From positions 124,001 to 188,000 of the forward strand of contig NC_091277.1 of NCBI RefSeq assembly GCF_042100115.1: 64,000 bases of DNA, written 5' to 3'. The first letter of the stretch is position 1, and every line of letters begins with the position of its first letter. Under the pieces are notes generated by a model. That model was not told where the DNA came from, ran no database searches, and saw only the letters and a list, made by a program, of their open reading frames with translations. Of this stretch, positions 1-12,000 are shown one piece after another. The DNA comes from Alternaria dauci. Its lineage: Eukaryota > Ascomycota > Dothideomycetes > Pleosporales > Pleosporaceae. The translations under genes and the position numbers were made by a program.

Positions 1-1559
1 ACACGTCGGTCTCGAACAAGCGCACACGATCCGTCTCAATCTCCGTCAAGGTCACCCACGACTTCGTACCTGAGGAGGTACTTGTCAGTCCGGAACTCCC
101 TGTTGTACCCAAGAATCCGCAAGCGTGCCTCGGCGGTATACCGGAAGAGCTCCTCCTGCACATCATAGGATATCTGCACGCAGAACGTACCGTCCTCGCG
201 AAATTGTGTCTTACAAGCCAGCGCTGCAAACGACTTGCAGAAGAGATGCTCTACAAGAACATAACCAGTCGGTCTCGCGACTATGGAAAAGCAAGATCAA
301 TCGCCAGCAACGCTCTACTCGCCAACCATGTACGCCACTTCGATGCAGCGTTCGGTGTGTACGTCGACGCCGAGGTCTCTCGGCACACATACAACAAGGT
401 CCTTGCCGATGCCCACAAGATCCGGACGTTCGCAGCGGAAGAATACCGTTCGCGCAACTGGCTTAGCGGATGTGATGACTTTGCGCGTGAAATCGGCTGG
501 CTGGAGTTGTTCAACAATGCTGTTGCACAGCCCGTCGACGAACAGATCAACCGGTTCACTCATCTCAACAAGCTCACGATCATCACCCAAGCTCTGTCGC
601 TTGAGGAACTCTCATGTGTGTTTCGTCTCCCGTCTCTGAACTCGCTCTTTCTACAAGACGTTCACCAGACTACGCCTTTCAAGAACTGGTCCATCCCCGC
701 CTCGAGCAGTCCTATCCGGGAGATTGCTCTCAGGAATGCGATGATGGACATCTCCGCCATCGTGCAGATGATCTCTTCAGTGAAGTCTCTTAGCAACTTC
801 ATGTACGACCATAGCACCAAGACTTGGGAGCCATTCGGTGATGCGGACAGTCCAATGTCAGTATGGCCTGAGTACTCCTGGACGCTTCTGGGTGATGCAC
901 TCAGGACACACCGGGATACGCTTGTGGAGCTATATGCGTTCAGTTATTCCGACAAGGCGCTCCTAGACATTGTTTATCCCAACGGTCGAGACGTCGGAAC
1001 TCTAGGATCTTTCCGAGAATTTTCAAAGCTTCAGTACTGCGGTATTCCGATTGAAGCTTTTCTCGGTACTGCAACCGCCGAGGATGATTTCTCGGTGTAT
1101 CTTCCTCCACATTTGAGGCGCTGGTACACTCACCTCACACCAGGAACCCCGAAACTCTTGGAGAGGGGTGTCTCTGCGTTGACATCCTTACGAAACGTTG
1201 TCTGCTTGGGCGAAGATAAGACAGTCCGCGTGATCTTGTTGGACGGTCTACCATTTCAGGCTCTCGAGCTTTCTCGTGCTTTCGCATCATTGGAAGAAGC
1301 TGGCATCAGGCTTGAAATTCGTTATGATTACGATATGATCACCATAGATGAGTTGAAACAATTGGAGGCTCCTTCTGAGGTTGAAGAGTCTGACGAAGAG
1401 TCGATCGACCATCCGGAAGTCGATCTTGACGAGGTAGTAGGCGAGGAACCATCGGACACGACGGAACAGGAGATTACCGACATGACGAACGACATCATTC
1501 CGACCTCTGCTGCCATTCAAGATGTAGTGACAGCCGATCAGTCCGAAGATGATGTGTAG
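1..1559 (+). CDS. F-box domain protein, 5' truncated by window edge
   Basis: The frame is open from base 3 to the TAG at 1557-1559 with no in-frame ATG before the F-box, so the start (or an upstream exon) lies outside the window. An F-box is readable at about 132-260 (GIPEELLLHIIGYL, then a Leu/Cys-rich second helix), the motif by which such proteins bind Skp1 in SCF ubiquitin ligases. The remaining 430 or so residues have scattered leucine-rich stretches but no clear repeat family. The C-terminus is strongly acidic (Glu/Asp clusters from about 1370 to 1540). The target is unknown. F-box genes of this kind are numerous and fast-evolving in filamentous ascomycetes. The reading frame is certain; the function is assigned only at family level. 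Confidence 0.8.
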   Translation, partial: TSVSNKRTRSVSISVKVTHDFVPEEVLVSPELPVVPKNPQACLGGIPEELLLHIIGYLHAERTVLAKLCLTSQRCKRLAEEMLYKNITSRSRDYGKARSIASNALLANHVRHFDAAFGVYVDAEVSRHTYNKVLADAHKIRTFAAEEYRSRNWLSGCDDFAREIGWLELFNNAVAQPVDEQINRFTHLNKLTIITQALSLEELSCVFRLPSLNSLFLQDVHQTTPFKNWSIPASSSPIREIALRNAMMDISAIVQMISSVKSLSNFMYDHSTKTWEPFGDADSPMSVWPEYSWTLLGDALRTHRDTLVELYAFSYSDKALLDIVYPNGRDVGTLGSFREFSKLQYCGIPIEAFLGTATAEDDFSVYLPPHLRRWYTHLTPGTPKLLERGVSALTSLRNVVCLGEDKTVRVILLDGLPFQALELSRAFASLEEAGIRLEIRYDYDMITIDELKQLEAPSEVEESDEESIDHPEVDLDEVVGEEPSDTTEQEITDMTNDIIPTSAAIQDVVTADQSEDDV

Positions 1560-3080
1560 TTATGTCTTGCCCACAGCTTCACACTGCCATGGGTATTGCC
1601 TAGACCAGCATCGTCAGATCGGACAAGCCGGCGGTACTTATGAAATCCGCCGACACCTTCGCAACAGCGTAGTTCTGACATTTGTGTTTGTTTGGTACGG
1701 TTGAATGGCGATTGCGAAGATCGAATCTGCTGTCGGAAATTGTTTTGTGTTTGTACAGAGGCGACGAGTATGATATGGCCGGGATCCGGGTGTCTGTAGC
1801 TTTAGCGTCCCGCCAGAACCATGTTGCTAACGGCGCTCCGTCAGAAGCTTTGGTGGCGACGTCGGCCATGTCGGCTTCTTGTACTTGTTCGATTGATGGA
1901 AAATAACAATGTATCATTTCTGTTAAATCGCGAGTTTTCAGCCTTGCCTGTGCAAATATCGGGTGTGCGGCTCTGCGGGAGTCCAACGACAGCGAGGCGC
2001 GCTGCCACAGATGAGTTGGTCAGCCTGGGCGGCCTCGTCGTGTCAGGTGAAGCAGTGATTGATATTGTCGTGATCTCTAACACTGTGCAGGTTGGTGTCG
2101 TTGTCAACAGCTCGAGAAAGGTGCAGAACAGAAGGGTGACGCGACCGCGCTGAACCCTGACGTCAATTTTTAGCGTCGCTCCACCCAGTCAAGCTCTTTC
2201 TACACAAACTCGCGACACGCCGCGAACACCAACAGTCCGCCTTCACTCGATCATTAATCTTATACTTCATCCCAATGATTCTTGTTAATCACTCCATCAA
2301 TTGATAAGCCGATGATGGCCGTGCGCGGCAAGCGTTGGGAGCAGGCCTCCTGACTCTCGCGACACGCCACTGTTCTGCGGTATTTGGCCACCATTTCCGT
2401 CAAAGTCGCGCACATAACGCATTCATCGCACCCCCCGAGGTCGCGCAACCCAGGGGCACTTGGCAAAGTTGTTTTTCCATCACTCCCGACAGCACGGAGG
2501 CAACAGCTGTTTCCCGCGACTCGATCGCCGAGCGAGACATCCATGAACGACATGCGTAGACTAATTTTGCACATTCCAGTTTCGTAACCTCCTTCCTGTT
2601 ATCTATCTTCTAGAGTCTGGCTGCGAACGCCTCTCGTTCAGATCTTGTATATTGGTCCGCATGCCCAGCCGCCTTGGAGGTTCTTGGTCTTCGTTAGCGG
2701 GCCGTGGCAGTGATAGCCGCGCCCATCCCGACGTCCGTTTCTTGTCATTTCGGGCACCCAAGCCGGCTATGCGTGGCGCACGACATGGTCCCGAACTTTT
2801 GTCGCTTGGCGACAGTAGTCCACTCAGGATTCGTATCATTACCTGCCTGAGTGGGTTAGCCAATTGGTAGTCCTGACCTTCCCCAAGAAGCATAGATGCC
2901 AAATGCTGCCCAGAATATACGACTGTACCAAGACGGTAACATAGTACTGAATGGTCGTGTGGCAACGCGATGGCCGAATGCAAAAGATTACAGTACGAGA
3001 GAATCACAGGCGTATATATACCATTGATCCTTCAGATTAATGTGCTCATTCCAGCTCAATAACTCTCCCAGAAAGCCAAG
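1560..3080. other. Intergenic region, no convincing gene
   Basis: Only short overlapping open frames on both strands, none with a recognisable domain or good splice structure. It probably holds the 3' UTR of the F-box gene and the promoter of the secreted protein gene at 3081. Confidence 0.5.
3013..3020 (+). promoter_or_regulatory. TATA-like element
   Basis: TATATATA lies 61 bases upstream of the ATG at 3081, a suitable distance for a core promoter of the secreted protein gene. Inferred from sequence and position only. Confidence 0.45.
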
Positions 3081-4630
3081 ATGAAGTTCTCGCTCGCTGT
3101 GTTGGCACTCCCGATCGCGGTCCAGGCTGCGCACTACTCCAAATCGGAGTATGCCTCTGGCGCAATTCATCAAAAGTTGATGAAATTGAAGGCTGTACGA
3201 CATACTCTCCTCATCTGTTTACAAGATCCAATACTAACGATTTCCAGGACCAATGGGAGCAGGACGCAGCCGATGGCAAGCAAGACTCTCGTCAATGGCA
3301 GTCTTGGAAGAGCTGGAAGAAGGGATCTTGGGGAAGCAACAAGGACAAGCGCATCAAGTGCAAGGATGGTCTCGCCATCGTCGAGCAAGGCAACGCGAAC
3401 CAGACGTTCAGGTGTAACAACATGGACCTCTACGACTTCGTCAACCATGCCGACATGGGCGGCCCTGAAGGCCAGGGAAGCTCTTCCTGGGGCTGGACCG
3501 CTCGCAACGGCCGCGAGTTTGGTATCGTCGGCCAGTTCTCTGGTGCCGCGTTCGTTGAGATTCTCAAGGACGGTCAGATCCAGTACATGGGTCGTCTTCC
3601 TGCCCAGAGCGTGGGTTCGCGATGGCGCGAGATTCGCGTGCTGAACGACTACGTTATCATCGGCTCTGAGGCTGTTGGCCACAACGTTCAGATCTTTGAC
3701 ATGAAGAAGCTTCTCAGTGTCGACCCTAAGAGCCCTAAGACCTTCGACCCTAAGACCGACCTTGTTGGATTGTGGGACGAGTTGCCCATCGGACGTACCC
3801 ACAACGTAGTTGTTGACTGGGACAACGAGTACATCCTCGCCGTCGGCGCCCAGCCCCGAAACCAGACCTGCAGGGCTGGTCTCCAATACATTGATCTCTC
3901 CAACCCTAGCAAGCCTACCTCTCCCGGTTGCGCCAGCCAGGACGGATACACGCACGATGCTCAGTGCGTAACCTACAACGGCCCCGACCGAAGGTTCCGC
4001 GGTCGCAACATCTGCATTGGTTACAACGAGGACACCGTCACCGTCTACGACTCCACCAACAAGAACGGTAACCCTGCATCTGAGGTCATCTCAACTCTCT
4101 CCTACCCCGGCGCCACCTACTGCCATCAAGGATGGTGGACCGAGCGCAACTGGCACCAGTACGTCCTCTTGAACGATGAGCTCGATGAGCGCGACGCCGT
4201 CGGTCCTGCTGCGTCCGGTCGCCCTGTCACCCACATCATCGATTTCACCGATCTCCGTAACCCCAAGGCTACCGGTACTTTCTACGCCACCGACAGCAAG
4301 GGTATCGACCACAACCTCTACATCGTCGACGGCCTTGCCTACCAGAGCAACTACGGTGCTGGTATCTGGGTACACGATGTCCGCAGCATCAGCAAGGACC
4401 CCACCGGAAAGAGCGTCAAGACCGAGGGCTTCTTCGATATCTACCCTGAGGACGACTCTGTTGGTGGTATTGTTCAGTTCGTTGGAACCTGGTCGCACTT
4501 CTTGTTCCCCTCTGGATATATCCTGGTTAACACCATTGAGCGTGGTGCGTTCACTGTCAAGCTTGCCAGTGGTCGTGGAGCTAAGCGCGGTCCGGGTTTT
4601 GGCGGAAAGTCCAAGGGCCAGGGCAGATAG
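3081..4630 (+). CDS. Secreted choice-of-anchor-B-like beta-propeller protein
   Basis: Two exons, 3081-3194 and 3248-4630, give about 498 residues. The intron (3195-3247) has donor GTACGA, branch point CTAAC and acceptor CAG, phase 0. Residues 1-17 form a typical signal peptide (MKFSLAVLALPIAVQA). The mature protein has repeated segments such as GRTHNVVVD, GYTHDAQCV and GIDHNLYIV, the spaced His/Asp pattern of the choice-of-anchor-B family, with cysteines compatible with secretion. The C-terminus is basic and Gly/Lys-rich. Homologues in fungi are often annotated 'regulatory P domain-containing protein'; no activity is established. It is probably extracellular and may be wall-associated. The codon usage is strongly biased to C-ending codons, suggesting good expression. 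The family call is fairly secure; the role is unknown. Confidence 0.85.
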
Positions 4631-5024
4631 AGATATGCCGAGTAGTATAGCACCAAAATTCCCACTTTCAATGATACTCTGTTCGATGATAGTCAGGCCC
4701 TATTGCTCGCATATGAAGTGCCATATGTACTGATGCATTGCTTCAATCCTTTCTACTCCAGGTACTCCCGTACAACGACGTCTCCATCAGCAACGGCTTC
4801 GGAGATCTTGTACGCATATACACCCATCTTGTCTTGTCGCCACTATCGGCTTTTTGATACCCGTGCTCAACCTTTTACCTTTCATAAGCCTTGCAAACCG
4901 TCAAAAGAGATTGTCGCTTCTTGTGTCTTGCTCGAGGTACACCATTCCTTATACTGAGCTTGATTAAAGTTATTCAACATACAATCCTCGATTATGCACG
5001 ACGCGTACAGAAACGCACCCCCAT
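4631..5024. other. Convergent intergenic spacer
   Basis: It lies between the 3' ends of the secreted protein gene (+) and the GH55 gene (-). No gene is seen; it is expected to contain both polyadenylation regions. Confidence 0.5.
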
Positions 5025-7623
5025 TCATTGCGGATGTGCTTTTGGATGGTGAACATGCCGTCGCTTCACCCCCGGCCGCAGCCTCATCGAGTCAAACCTA
5101 AGAAACGCCGCCACCACACCACCCCAACCTCCCGGGTTCGCCGCCTGCTGAACAGCCGTCGTATCCGCACTCCCGTCCACCGATATCATATTCTGCACGC
5201 TCTTTGTGTTAACACTGTACAGCCTCACCGCACTCTCAGGCTTCAAGTCCTCCAAATCTATGATATTGACCTGACAAATGCCATCAGGTCCCGTACAAGG
5301 CGCATAATTGGGGCCGTTGAAGAAGACCCAGAAACCCATGCCGTACAGCGAAATGGCATGCGTGTCTGAGCCAAGGACACGGACAGACCACGACATGTAG
5401 CACTGGCTGATATTGCCTGAACAACCTTCGAAAGTCGGATCGTGCCACGTCGCATTGGGCGTCCAGGGATACGGCGCCTGTGGCAGAGGCTGCCAGTATG
5501 GTGTTTCGACCTGCATCAATGAGGCCATGACGTTCTGCGCATTGTGTAGTGTGTACCCGTACAGCGTGTGGTGCTCGCTGCCGGTACCGACGAGCCAAGT
5601 CGCTGCGGTGGCTTCGACGAGCACGCCTCTTCCCGTGCCGATGGATGTCGGGTTCGTGCCGTCGAGGTCGTGATCAGCGGTCCAGAGCCAGCTGTTCTCA
5701 ATGTAGGCCGAACTTGTCTCCTTCAGGTGCATGACCAGGAAAGCAGCTTTGCACGGCTCCGTCAGAGACTGACACTCGGCTCTGGTGCGAGAATCTGCTG
5801 CCCCGCCGATGCGCGCATGTGTGTTGTGGAAGGATACGTCGCCTTGGTTGGTGCCTTTCATATTTACTTCGACGAGAATGGCGCCGGGTAAGACGTCGGA
5901 GACGGTAAAGAGCATATCGCTGAACTCGGCCAGTCCTACCTCGCCTGGTTTGCCGACCTGTATCATCGGCCAGGGATTGGCTTCGTCGCTGAACTTATCG
6001 CCTGCAGCGCTGATGACAGACCAGACTTCACCGACGATCCGACTGCCGGGCGGGACGTAGATGGTGTCCGTCACAACGTAGACACCGTGTGGGAAATAGG
6101 TAATCTTGGAGTTTGCATTGCTCTTGAGTGCAGCGTTGATAGCGGCTGTGTCGTCCGTCTTCCCGTCACCTATTTCCAGTTAGTGAACTCGCAACGAGTG
6201 ATTGTAACAAGAAACAGTACCTTTGGCGCCAGCGTCTTTTACAGAAGCGAAGTCGGACGCAGGATGCTGCGTGTACTGCGGCTGAGACTTGGTGAAGTAG
6301 CGTCCCGAATCATCAGCCAGACTACCACGATCAGCATAGGCTTGCTTAGTGGCATTTGAGGCGATAGTTTGACCAGTGCCGTTCCGGTACACGCGTCCGG
6401 AAATGTACGTCTGCCCAACGAGGCTGCCTTGAGCCGTCGTCGTCCCGTTAACACCTAGCAGCGGGCCAGAACGTTTGACATCAATATTCTCCAGCACGAC
6501 GGAAGTAGAGCCATTGACAACCACACCGCAGTTATCACACGAGCTGTCGATAAGGTTGAGCGATCCGAATACTCCCTGCGCACCCACGTCGACGCAGACA
6601 CCAACGTTGATGCAGTTGATTTGCTGCATTGTGATCATGAAACCGTGCGTGATCGCAATAGCTGTCGCAACATTGGTGAACGTGAGATTCCTCATGCTGT
6701 ATTGTTGGTTGTTATATTGTAGTCCGATGAGGCCGCCGGAAAACGTGAGATCTCCCATGAAGAGGCCCGATCCACCGCCGCCGGTACCTCCATTCATCTC
6801 GATACCAATGTGATTGCTACCGGGAGGCATGATGAAATTGACGTTGATCAAGTTGGTCGCCTGGGAGACTGCCCAATTCAACGCAAAGATCGTCTTGGCA
6901 TGGTCCGCAGCGGTAGTATCAATGTTGACGTTGCGCAGGCCGATGTAGAAGTTGGTTGTACTTTGAGTACCTTTATCGAAGCCATCGACCACAACAGTTC
7001 CATTTAAAGCACTTGGGGCAGCTTTCAGCGTTGGCATGTCGATGCCATCTCCGATGATCTGGGTGTTGACGAAAAGCTGGATAGTGGAGTAGATGGCATA
7101 TGTTCCTGGTGGCACATATACGAGGGCAGGTTTTCCAGTAGTGCCGCCAGGACACTGGCCTCCAGCACATCGACTACCGTCTGGGATCTGTAAGCAGTGA
7201 ACACCAAATCTGACATGGCTACGTACAAGTGATTGCGGCATTGAAAGCATCGGTGTCATCGTGGACACCATCTCCTACCGCCCCAAAGTCCCTTACGTTG
7301 CGGTAGATGGAGTAGTTGGGCGCATTGAGCAAGAAAGGACTCGTCCCGTCGTGCGGCACATTCGGAAGCCAGAAGTCCGACTGGGCACTGGGACTCGAGA
7401 CGTTGCACTGTTGGTTGAATGGATAGTGAGGCTGGTATGGTTCAGACTGCCATGGGGCTACAGGACTATTTTCGTCGCTGGATAGATCAGAAATGGCCGA
7501 CGCCGGATCGAGTTGGCGTGCAGACAGTTGTGGCTGGTCCGCACCGGATGGTGCTTTTGCTTCGTACGCGGTCGATACCTGATGGAGTCCGGCCAGGCAC
7601 GCTAAAATTTGTAAAGACTTCAT
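5025..7623 (-). CDS. Secreted GH55-type exo-beta-1,3-glucanase
   Basis: Three exons on the minus strand, 7623-7227, 7180-6221 and 6169-5025, give about 833 residues. The intron at 7226-7181 is placed so that the exons join as AFNAAITYGSRCAGG, the family's conserved stretch; the intron at 6220-6170 has a CTAAC branch point and restores GDGKTDDTAAI. The first 19 residues are a signal peptide. Two copies of the pectate-lyase-like entry motif (FGAVGDGVHDDTDAF and AGAKGDGKTDDTAAI) mark the two tandem right-handed beta-helices of GH55 (laminarinase/exo-1,3-glucanase), which release glucose from beta-1,3-glucan in fungal walls or callose. Length fits the family (about 750-850). Family confidence is high; specificity and wall-remodelling versus nutritional role are inferred. 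Confidence 0.9.
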
Positions 7624-10600
7624 CGCAGCAGCATGTACTTACTCTCCAAGCGCATCCCGGGGATCTAGATATATTTGCAAAGTCGGGAGGCACACGCAGC
7701 ACATAATGTCAGATCCGGGCAAACTTATTGTGCAGCGACACCGAACGTTGCGCCGAAATGAGAAGAAGCAAAACCAATGGCCGCAGCGCTACGCGCCTTC
7801 GTCTCCAGCAAGTACAAAAGCACGTCTCCATCCTCGCGCCGAGTTGACATAGTTTCGGAAATGAAATGTTGCAGTTCTTAACTTCGCACAACGCATAGAA
7901 TCAAGGGGTTTCAACGTTTGAGCTATACACGCTAGGCCGCCTGCATCCACGCCGGCAGACAGTATTTAGTCGCCCAAGAGTCTCGCTGGTAGAGGAGCAG
8001 TAATTGCAGTGGCGGAGGTGGAAGATGAACAAAACTTTAGGAGAGTGTAGATCGGTCAGTGTCGGTTGCGAGGAGCCTTGTGTAGATTGATTGACAGGGG
8101 CTTCGCGTGATTCCGCGTTCGGCTTAGCGCTCACGGATTATAAATTCTGACGTATTTAGGTACCCCGCCTTGGGTATCATCGAAAAGGCATCGAGCGGAA
8201 CGACAGAATTGCTTAAGTCGACGCTGCAGCGGCAGTTCGCTTTATCCGGCGTGCATTACTGACGGATGCTTGTTACGGGCCAAAGAGCGTGCATCGGAAT
8301 CTGCCCCTCTTGGAGTCGTACGGAAGCGTTAGAATAGGGATACGTGCGATCGACTCGATATCCTTACTGCTCACGTGAGCAGCACACGGCACCGTACACA
8401 GTAGACGCATGCACGCGTAGAGCGAAGACTGCCAAGCTGCTGATGGTTCCATACAACAGTCTTATATGAACGACTTCACACAGCTGAGCAAGCGCAACAC
8501 AGCTTCTTTATGCTGACAGCCTGGGTTCTGGTTCAAGCCACAAACGACTTCGGAGAGCTGACCCTTAGGCATTGATTCGGCCAGACAACATCGACGCCCA
8601 ACGGCTACGCAACTCTGAACGTCCGCTCAGGCTCGTTCATGAACTTTCTTACAACAAACACCATGTCTGCCACCGGCACCTCTCAATCTTGTTTCTCAGT
8701 CATTTCCGCCCCAGCTCTCCCTTCCTGGTTCGCCGTGAAGCCGCATTCTGATAAACTGCGCGCTTGTTCAGCTTCGGCAATAAACCCAATTCACTGGTCA
8801 ACGACTTCTGCGTAGTCAGCTCTTGAGAGGCGGTGAGTTTGGCGTGTGCATGCGCGACGCAATGTCAGTTCGATAACCTGCAGCTCAGAGGTTGATGGGT
8901 TGGAAAGGATGGTCGCAGCCGCTGCTGGCGTTGAGCAGGTCGACACCAAGGTACGCGTCATAAAGTCGGTATTGTACGGGCAACAAAGAGAATGCGCTAC
9001 GCTTCATGAATTCTGGACTCTTACCTTACACAACTGCTGTATGTGTACGTACTGTAGTTGCTATCTACATTGTAATCTAGGCTCGCGATAACTCAAAAGC
9101 ATCATGCCACTTACAGTACAACCTCAGCATCATATGTGACACGTACGTTGAGAATTGATGAGTAAGACACGTCGTAAGGATAAACAATCTGAACGTTACT
9201 GCCACTTCTGAGGCCTGCCTGCTGGAGACTACTCCTAATCAGGCAAGGCGCATGAAACAAAAGCTCTTTCCTACTCTGCTCCTCTTCTCCTCTCAGACAC
9301 GTCACGTTCCCCACGCCATCTCTCTGCGCTTACATGACTGTCGCACACAAAACTCCTGGATATGGAGACTTTCTAATATTGTCTGCTTCCTGTGTTCGCC
9401 TGCGCCAGCCCTGGTTCGCCTCACTTCACGCGCCAATCAGACAAGTCCAACCGTCCAGAAGGAGCAGCGGTCATGCACAATGAACAGCGGTCGGTGTTAC
9501 ACAAGACACGGCTTTGTCTCGCGTCTGTGAGACGGAGAACGCCATGTTACCCGACCACCATGTCGGGACGCGGGAGCGTGGGGTGAAGCCAGAGAGTAGC
9601 GGGGACTACGTACGGCTGACGATGATTGCGGCTTGCTCACCGGATGACACGGTCAAACATGCAGGTTTCAGCAATTCCCCCATCTCAGCTTCTTGCTAGC
9701 CGCCAGGCTATCGGCTGCCGTGGTAGCTGGTCAATTGAGCATCAGCGCCAGAATGTTGTGATTGTTGAACAGTACTCGCTACCTCCAGGCAAAACAACCC
9801 GAACGCCACACGGATAGTGAGTGGGTAACACTTCGACTGGCCTATGCGGCTTACTGCAGGTCCCTGACATCCTTGCTGCTATGAATGGTCGCACCCTTAT
9901 TACCAGGCATCGTCTTGTCAACGACGGGCAAAATCATGCTGAGATGACGGCAACTGGCCTGTCCAACCACCCATCCCAGGCGCTTGGGCTTCCATTTGTC
10001 TCGGCCTGTGCGATGTACTATCCGCTGTCGCTTCACTATCTTCATGTTGGTGAGACGTCGTCTGCCTACGGGAGTCGGCACTGAAGCTTTTTAACAATTG
10101 CAAGTCTTGGGATACCCAAAACTGTGGAAGGCAGGTCTGCTGGGCCGGAGAGCGAATCACATGCAACGACTCGTCCCGGCTCTCGGCTGTGGCGGAGAAG
10201 GGTACATTAAGACGTACCGGAAAACCTGCGCCCTCCCTCTTCGCATGGGGGTGCAGCACCAGCTTCTCTACGTCCTACACCGGTACGTGGCTGAGGTGGC
10301 ATGCAATGACAACAATCTCATTACAGTAGCCGCCCGACCCGAGTGAGCAGGACTACCGATAGCATCACCGTCTGATAAACAAGCAGATTACCAGAGCACT
10401 GCATGATCCAGGAGAGCGGTCAGATAAGCATCACATCATCACACAGGCTGTACGACACGTTGAGTCAAGTTTCAGAATTCGTCATTCACGACAACGGCAA
10501 CTACTAACAGGCTAGAAATGCAACTCAGATATCCGCCCAGTCATTGCTATGCGAAAACAAGCGTACGCTACAGGAAAACAAGAGATATTATCGCAAGTTT

Positions 10601-10872
10601 TGAGAACGTTGCACAGGCGCGATCGGTGATGACGACTCCTTGAGTAGAGATTACCAAATTGCTTTTTCCGGCTCGTGCCCAAAGATAACGCTCACGTAAC
10701 TGACAATCAGAGAAAACCATGACATAATCCGGAAAACGCCACTAAGAATATGCAAAAGTGCGCTCAACGCCGAGAGCAATGCGAAACGGTGTTTGGTAAA
10801 AGAGGAAAAGCATGCGCGCCGCGAGAGTCATGAGATCCTTTTTTGTCGAAAGCGTGGAAACTCTGTGTCACC
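7624..10872. other. 3.2-kb stretch without a supported gene
   Basis: Composition is ordinary, with only short frames (under about 115 codons) on both strands and none resembling a known domain. There is no terminal inverted repeat or long direct repeat visible by eye. It contains the upstream region of the GH55 gene and the 3' side of the aldolase gene. A lncRNA or a small secreted protein gene cannot be excluded. Confidence 0.4.
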
Positions 10873-11958
10873 TCAAAGCGAGTTTTCGGTCTTGACGAGC
10901 TCGTCAAAAGCATCTCGCCACTTGCGAACTTCGTCCTTTCCAGGCCTGGGGAGAGGCTTGCGAGCGTAGCCTCCGTATCCGAAATGGGCCATGAGGCCAG
11001 CTTTTGTGCCAATGATGCCGCCTTGGATAGCTGCCCAGTCTCCTCGGGCAACAATGGCCTGGAGTTTGCGGGCTTCTGCGAGTTTGCCAGCCTCGAACAG
11101 CTCGACGAGCTTGACGCATGCCTTGGGTGCGATGTTGGCCATGCCGCCGATGATGCCAGATCCGCCTGCAATCAGCGTTTGCAGTGTGAAGTCAACGGAT
11201 CCGCCCATGCACATGAAGCCAGATCCAGGATCTGAGACAGTTGCAGCACGGGTCGCTGCCGCGATGCGGTTGAGTTTGCCGGTGTTTCCACAGGTCAACT
11301 TGCAGCCGACGATGTTGGGGTGTTGAGCCAACTCAATGATGACATCGGAGTTGAGATCCATTCCAGAGACTGCACCAGGGTAGTTGTAGATGAGAATCGG
11401 GATGGGCGAAGCAGTGGCTACGTCGAGGAAGAACTCTTTGACGGTGTCTTTTGAAAACAAGCCTTGGTAGTACGCTGGTGGGAGCACCAGGGCGTAGTCT
11501 CCGCCAGCAGAGGCTGCCTCCTCGCAGAGTTCGATGGCTTCCCGGGTGGACTGAGCACCACATCCGACGATTATAGGCATGTAACCAAAGCCTGCGTCAT
11601 CGAGAGCCTTGCGGGTGGTGTTGGTGATGAGGTCGCGTTCCTTGTGTGATAGATGAACAGCTTCGCCGTTGGATCCTTGGGTAGTGATCCCGGCAACACC
11701 AGCTTTGGCTAGACGAACGGCGTGGCTGGCGGTCGTCCCGACATCAACATTATCCGATGATGGCTCGAAGAATGCTACGGTAGGAACATAGATGCCAGGA
11801 ACCAAGGATCGTCGGATACCCATGTCGGCAGACTCCATTGAGCTGGTGTCGAAGTTGTTATATTGGCTCATGGTGTAGACGGATTGCACAGGGTGGTGGA
11901 AGTCGGTGTCTTGACTGTAGCTGTTTGCAGGAGAAGGTGCGTCGTGGTGCGGTGACAT
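10873..11958 (-). CDS. DHDPS-family aldolase, probably 2-keto-3-deoxy-L-galactonate type
   Basis: A single exon of up to 361 residues. It is a class I (Schiff-base) aldolase of the dihydrodipicolinate synthase family: GSNGEA (96-101) at the phosphate/carboxylate loop, LIYNYPG with the catalytic tyrosine (Y191), and VGCKLT with the Schiff-base lysine (K220). The fungal branch includes L-threo-3-deoxy-hexulosonate aldolase (LGA1/GaaC), which splits the galacturonate intermediate into pyruvate and L-glyceraldehyde; other members are 4-hydroxy-2-oxoglutarate aldolase-like. Fungi do not use DHDPS for lysine, so a sugar-acid role is more likely. Residues 1-45 are low-complexity and not part of the fold. 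A TATAAAAG box only 35 bases from the first ATG suggests the true start may be Met30 (11871) or Met41/46. Pathway assignment is inferred. Confidence 0.85.
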   Translation of the reverse strand: MSPHHDAPSPANSYSQDTDFHHPVQSVYTMSQYNNFDTSSMESADMGIRRSLVPGIYVPTVAFFEPSSDNVDVGTTASHAVRLAKAGVAGITTQGSNGEAVHLSHKERDLITNTTRKALDDAGFGYMPIIVGCGAQSTREAIELCEEAASAGGDYALVLPPAYYQGLFSKDTVKEFFLDVATASPIPILIYNYPGAVSGMDLNSDVIIELAQHPNIVGCKLTCGNTGKLNRIAAATRAATVSDPGSGFMCMGGSVDFTLQTLIAGGSGIIGGMANIAPKACVKLVELFEAGKLAEARKLQAIVARGDWAAIQGGIIGTKAGLMAHFGYGGYARKPLPRPGKDEVRKWRDAFDELVKTENSL

Positions 11959-11992
11959 GATAAAAAGGTATCAAATGTGGACGTCCCGTCGA

Positions 11993-12000
11993 CTTTTATA
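11993..12000 (-). promoter_or_regulatory. TATA box of the aldolase gene
   Basis: Read on the minus strand this is TATAAAAG, a near-perfect TATA box. It lies only about 35 bases upstream of the first ATG (11958), which favours use of a downstream ATG for translation. Confidence 0.55.

Noticed and set aside
2821..2875. Possible tRNA-like stretch (GAGTGGGTTAGCCAATTGGTAG)
   Set aside because: It resembles a D-arm, but no matching acceptor stem, anticodon arm or TTC loop could be paired.
3170..3955. 261-codon minus-strand frame
   Set aside because: Antisense shadow of the secreted choice-of-anchor-B gene, whose sense frame has a signal peptide, an intron and family motifs.
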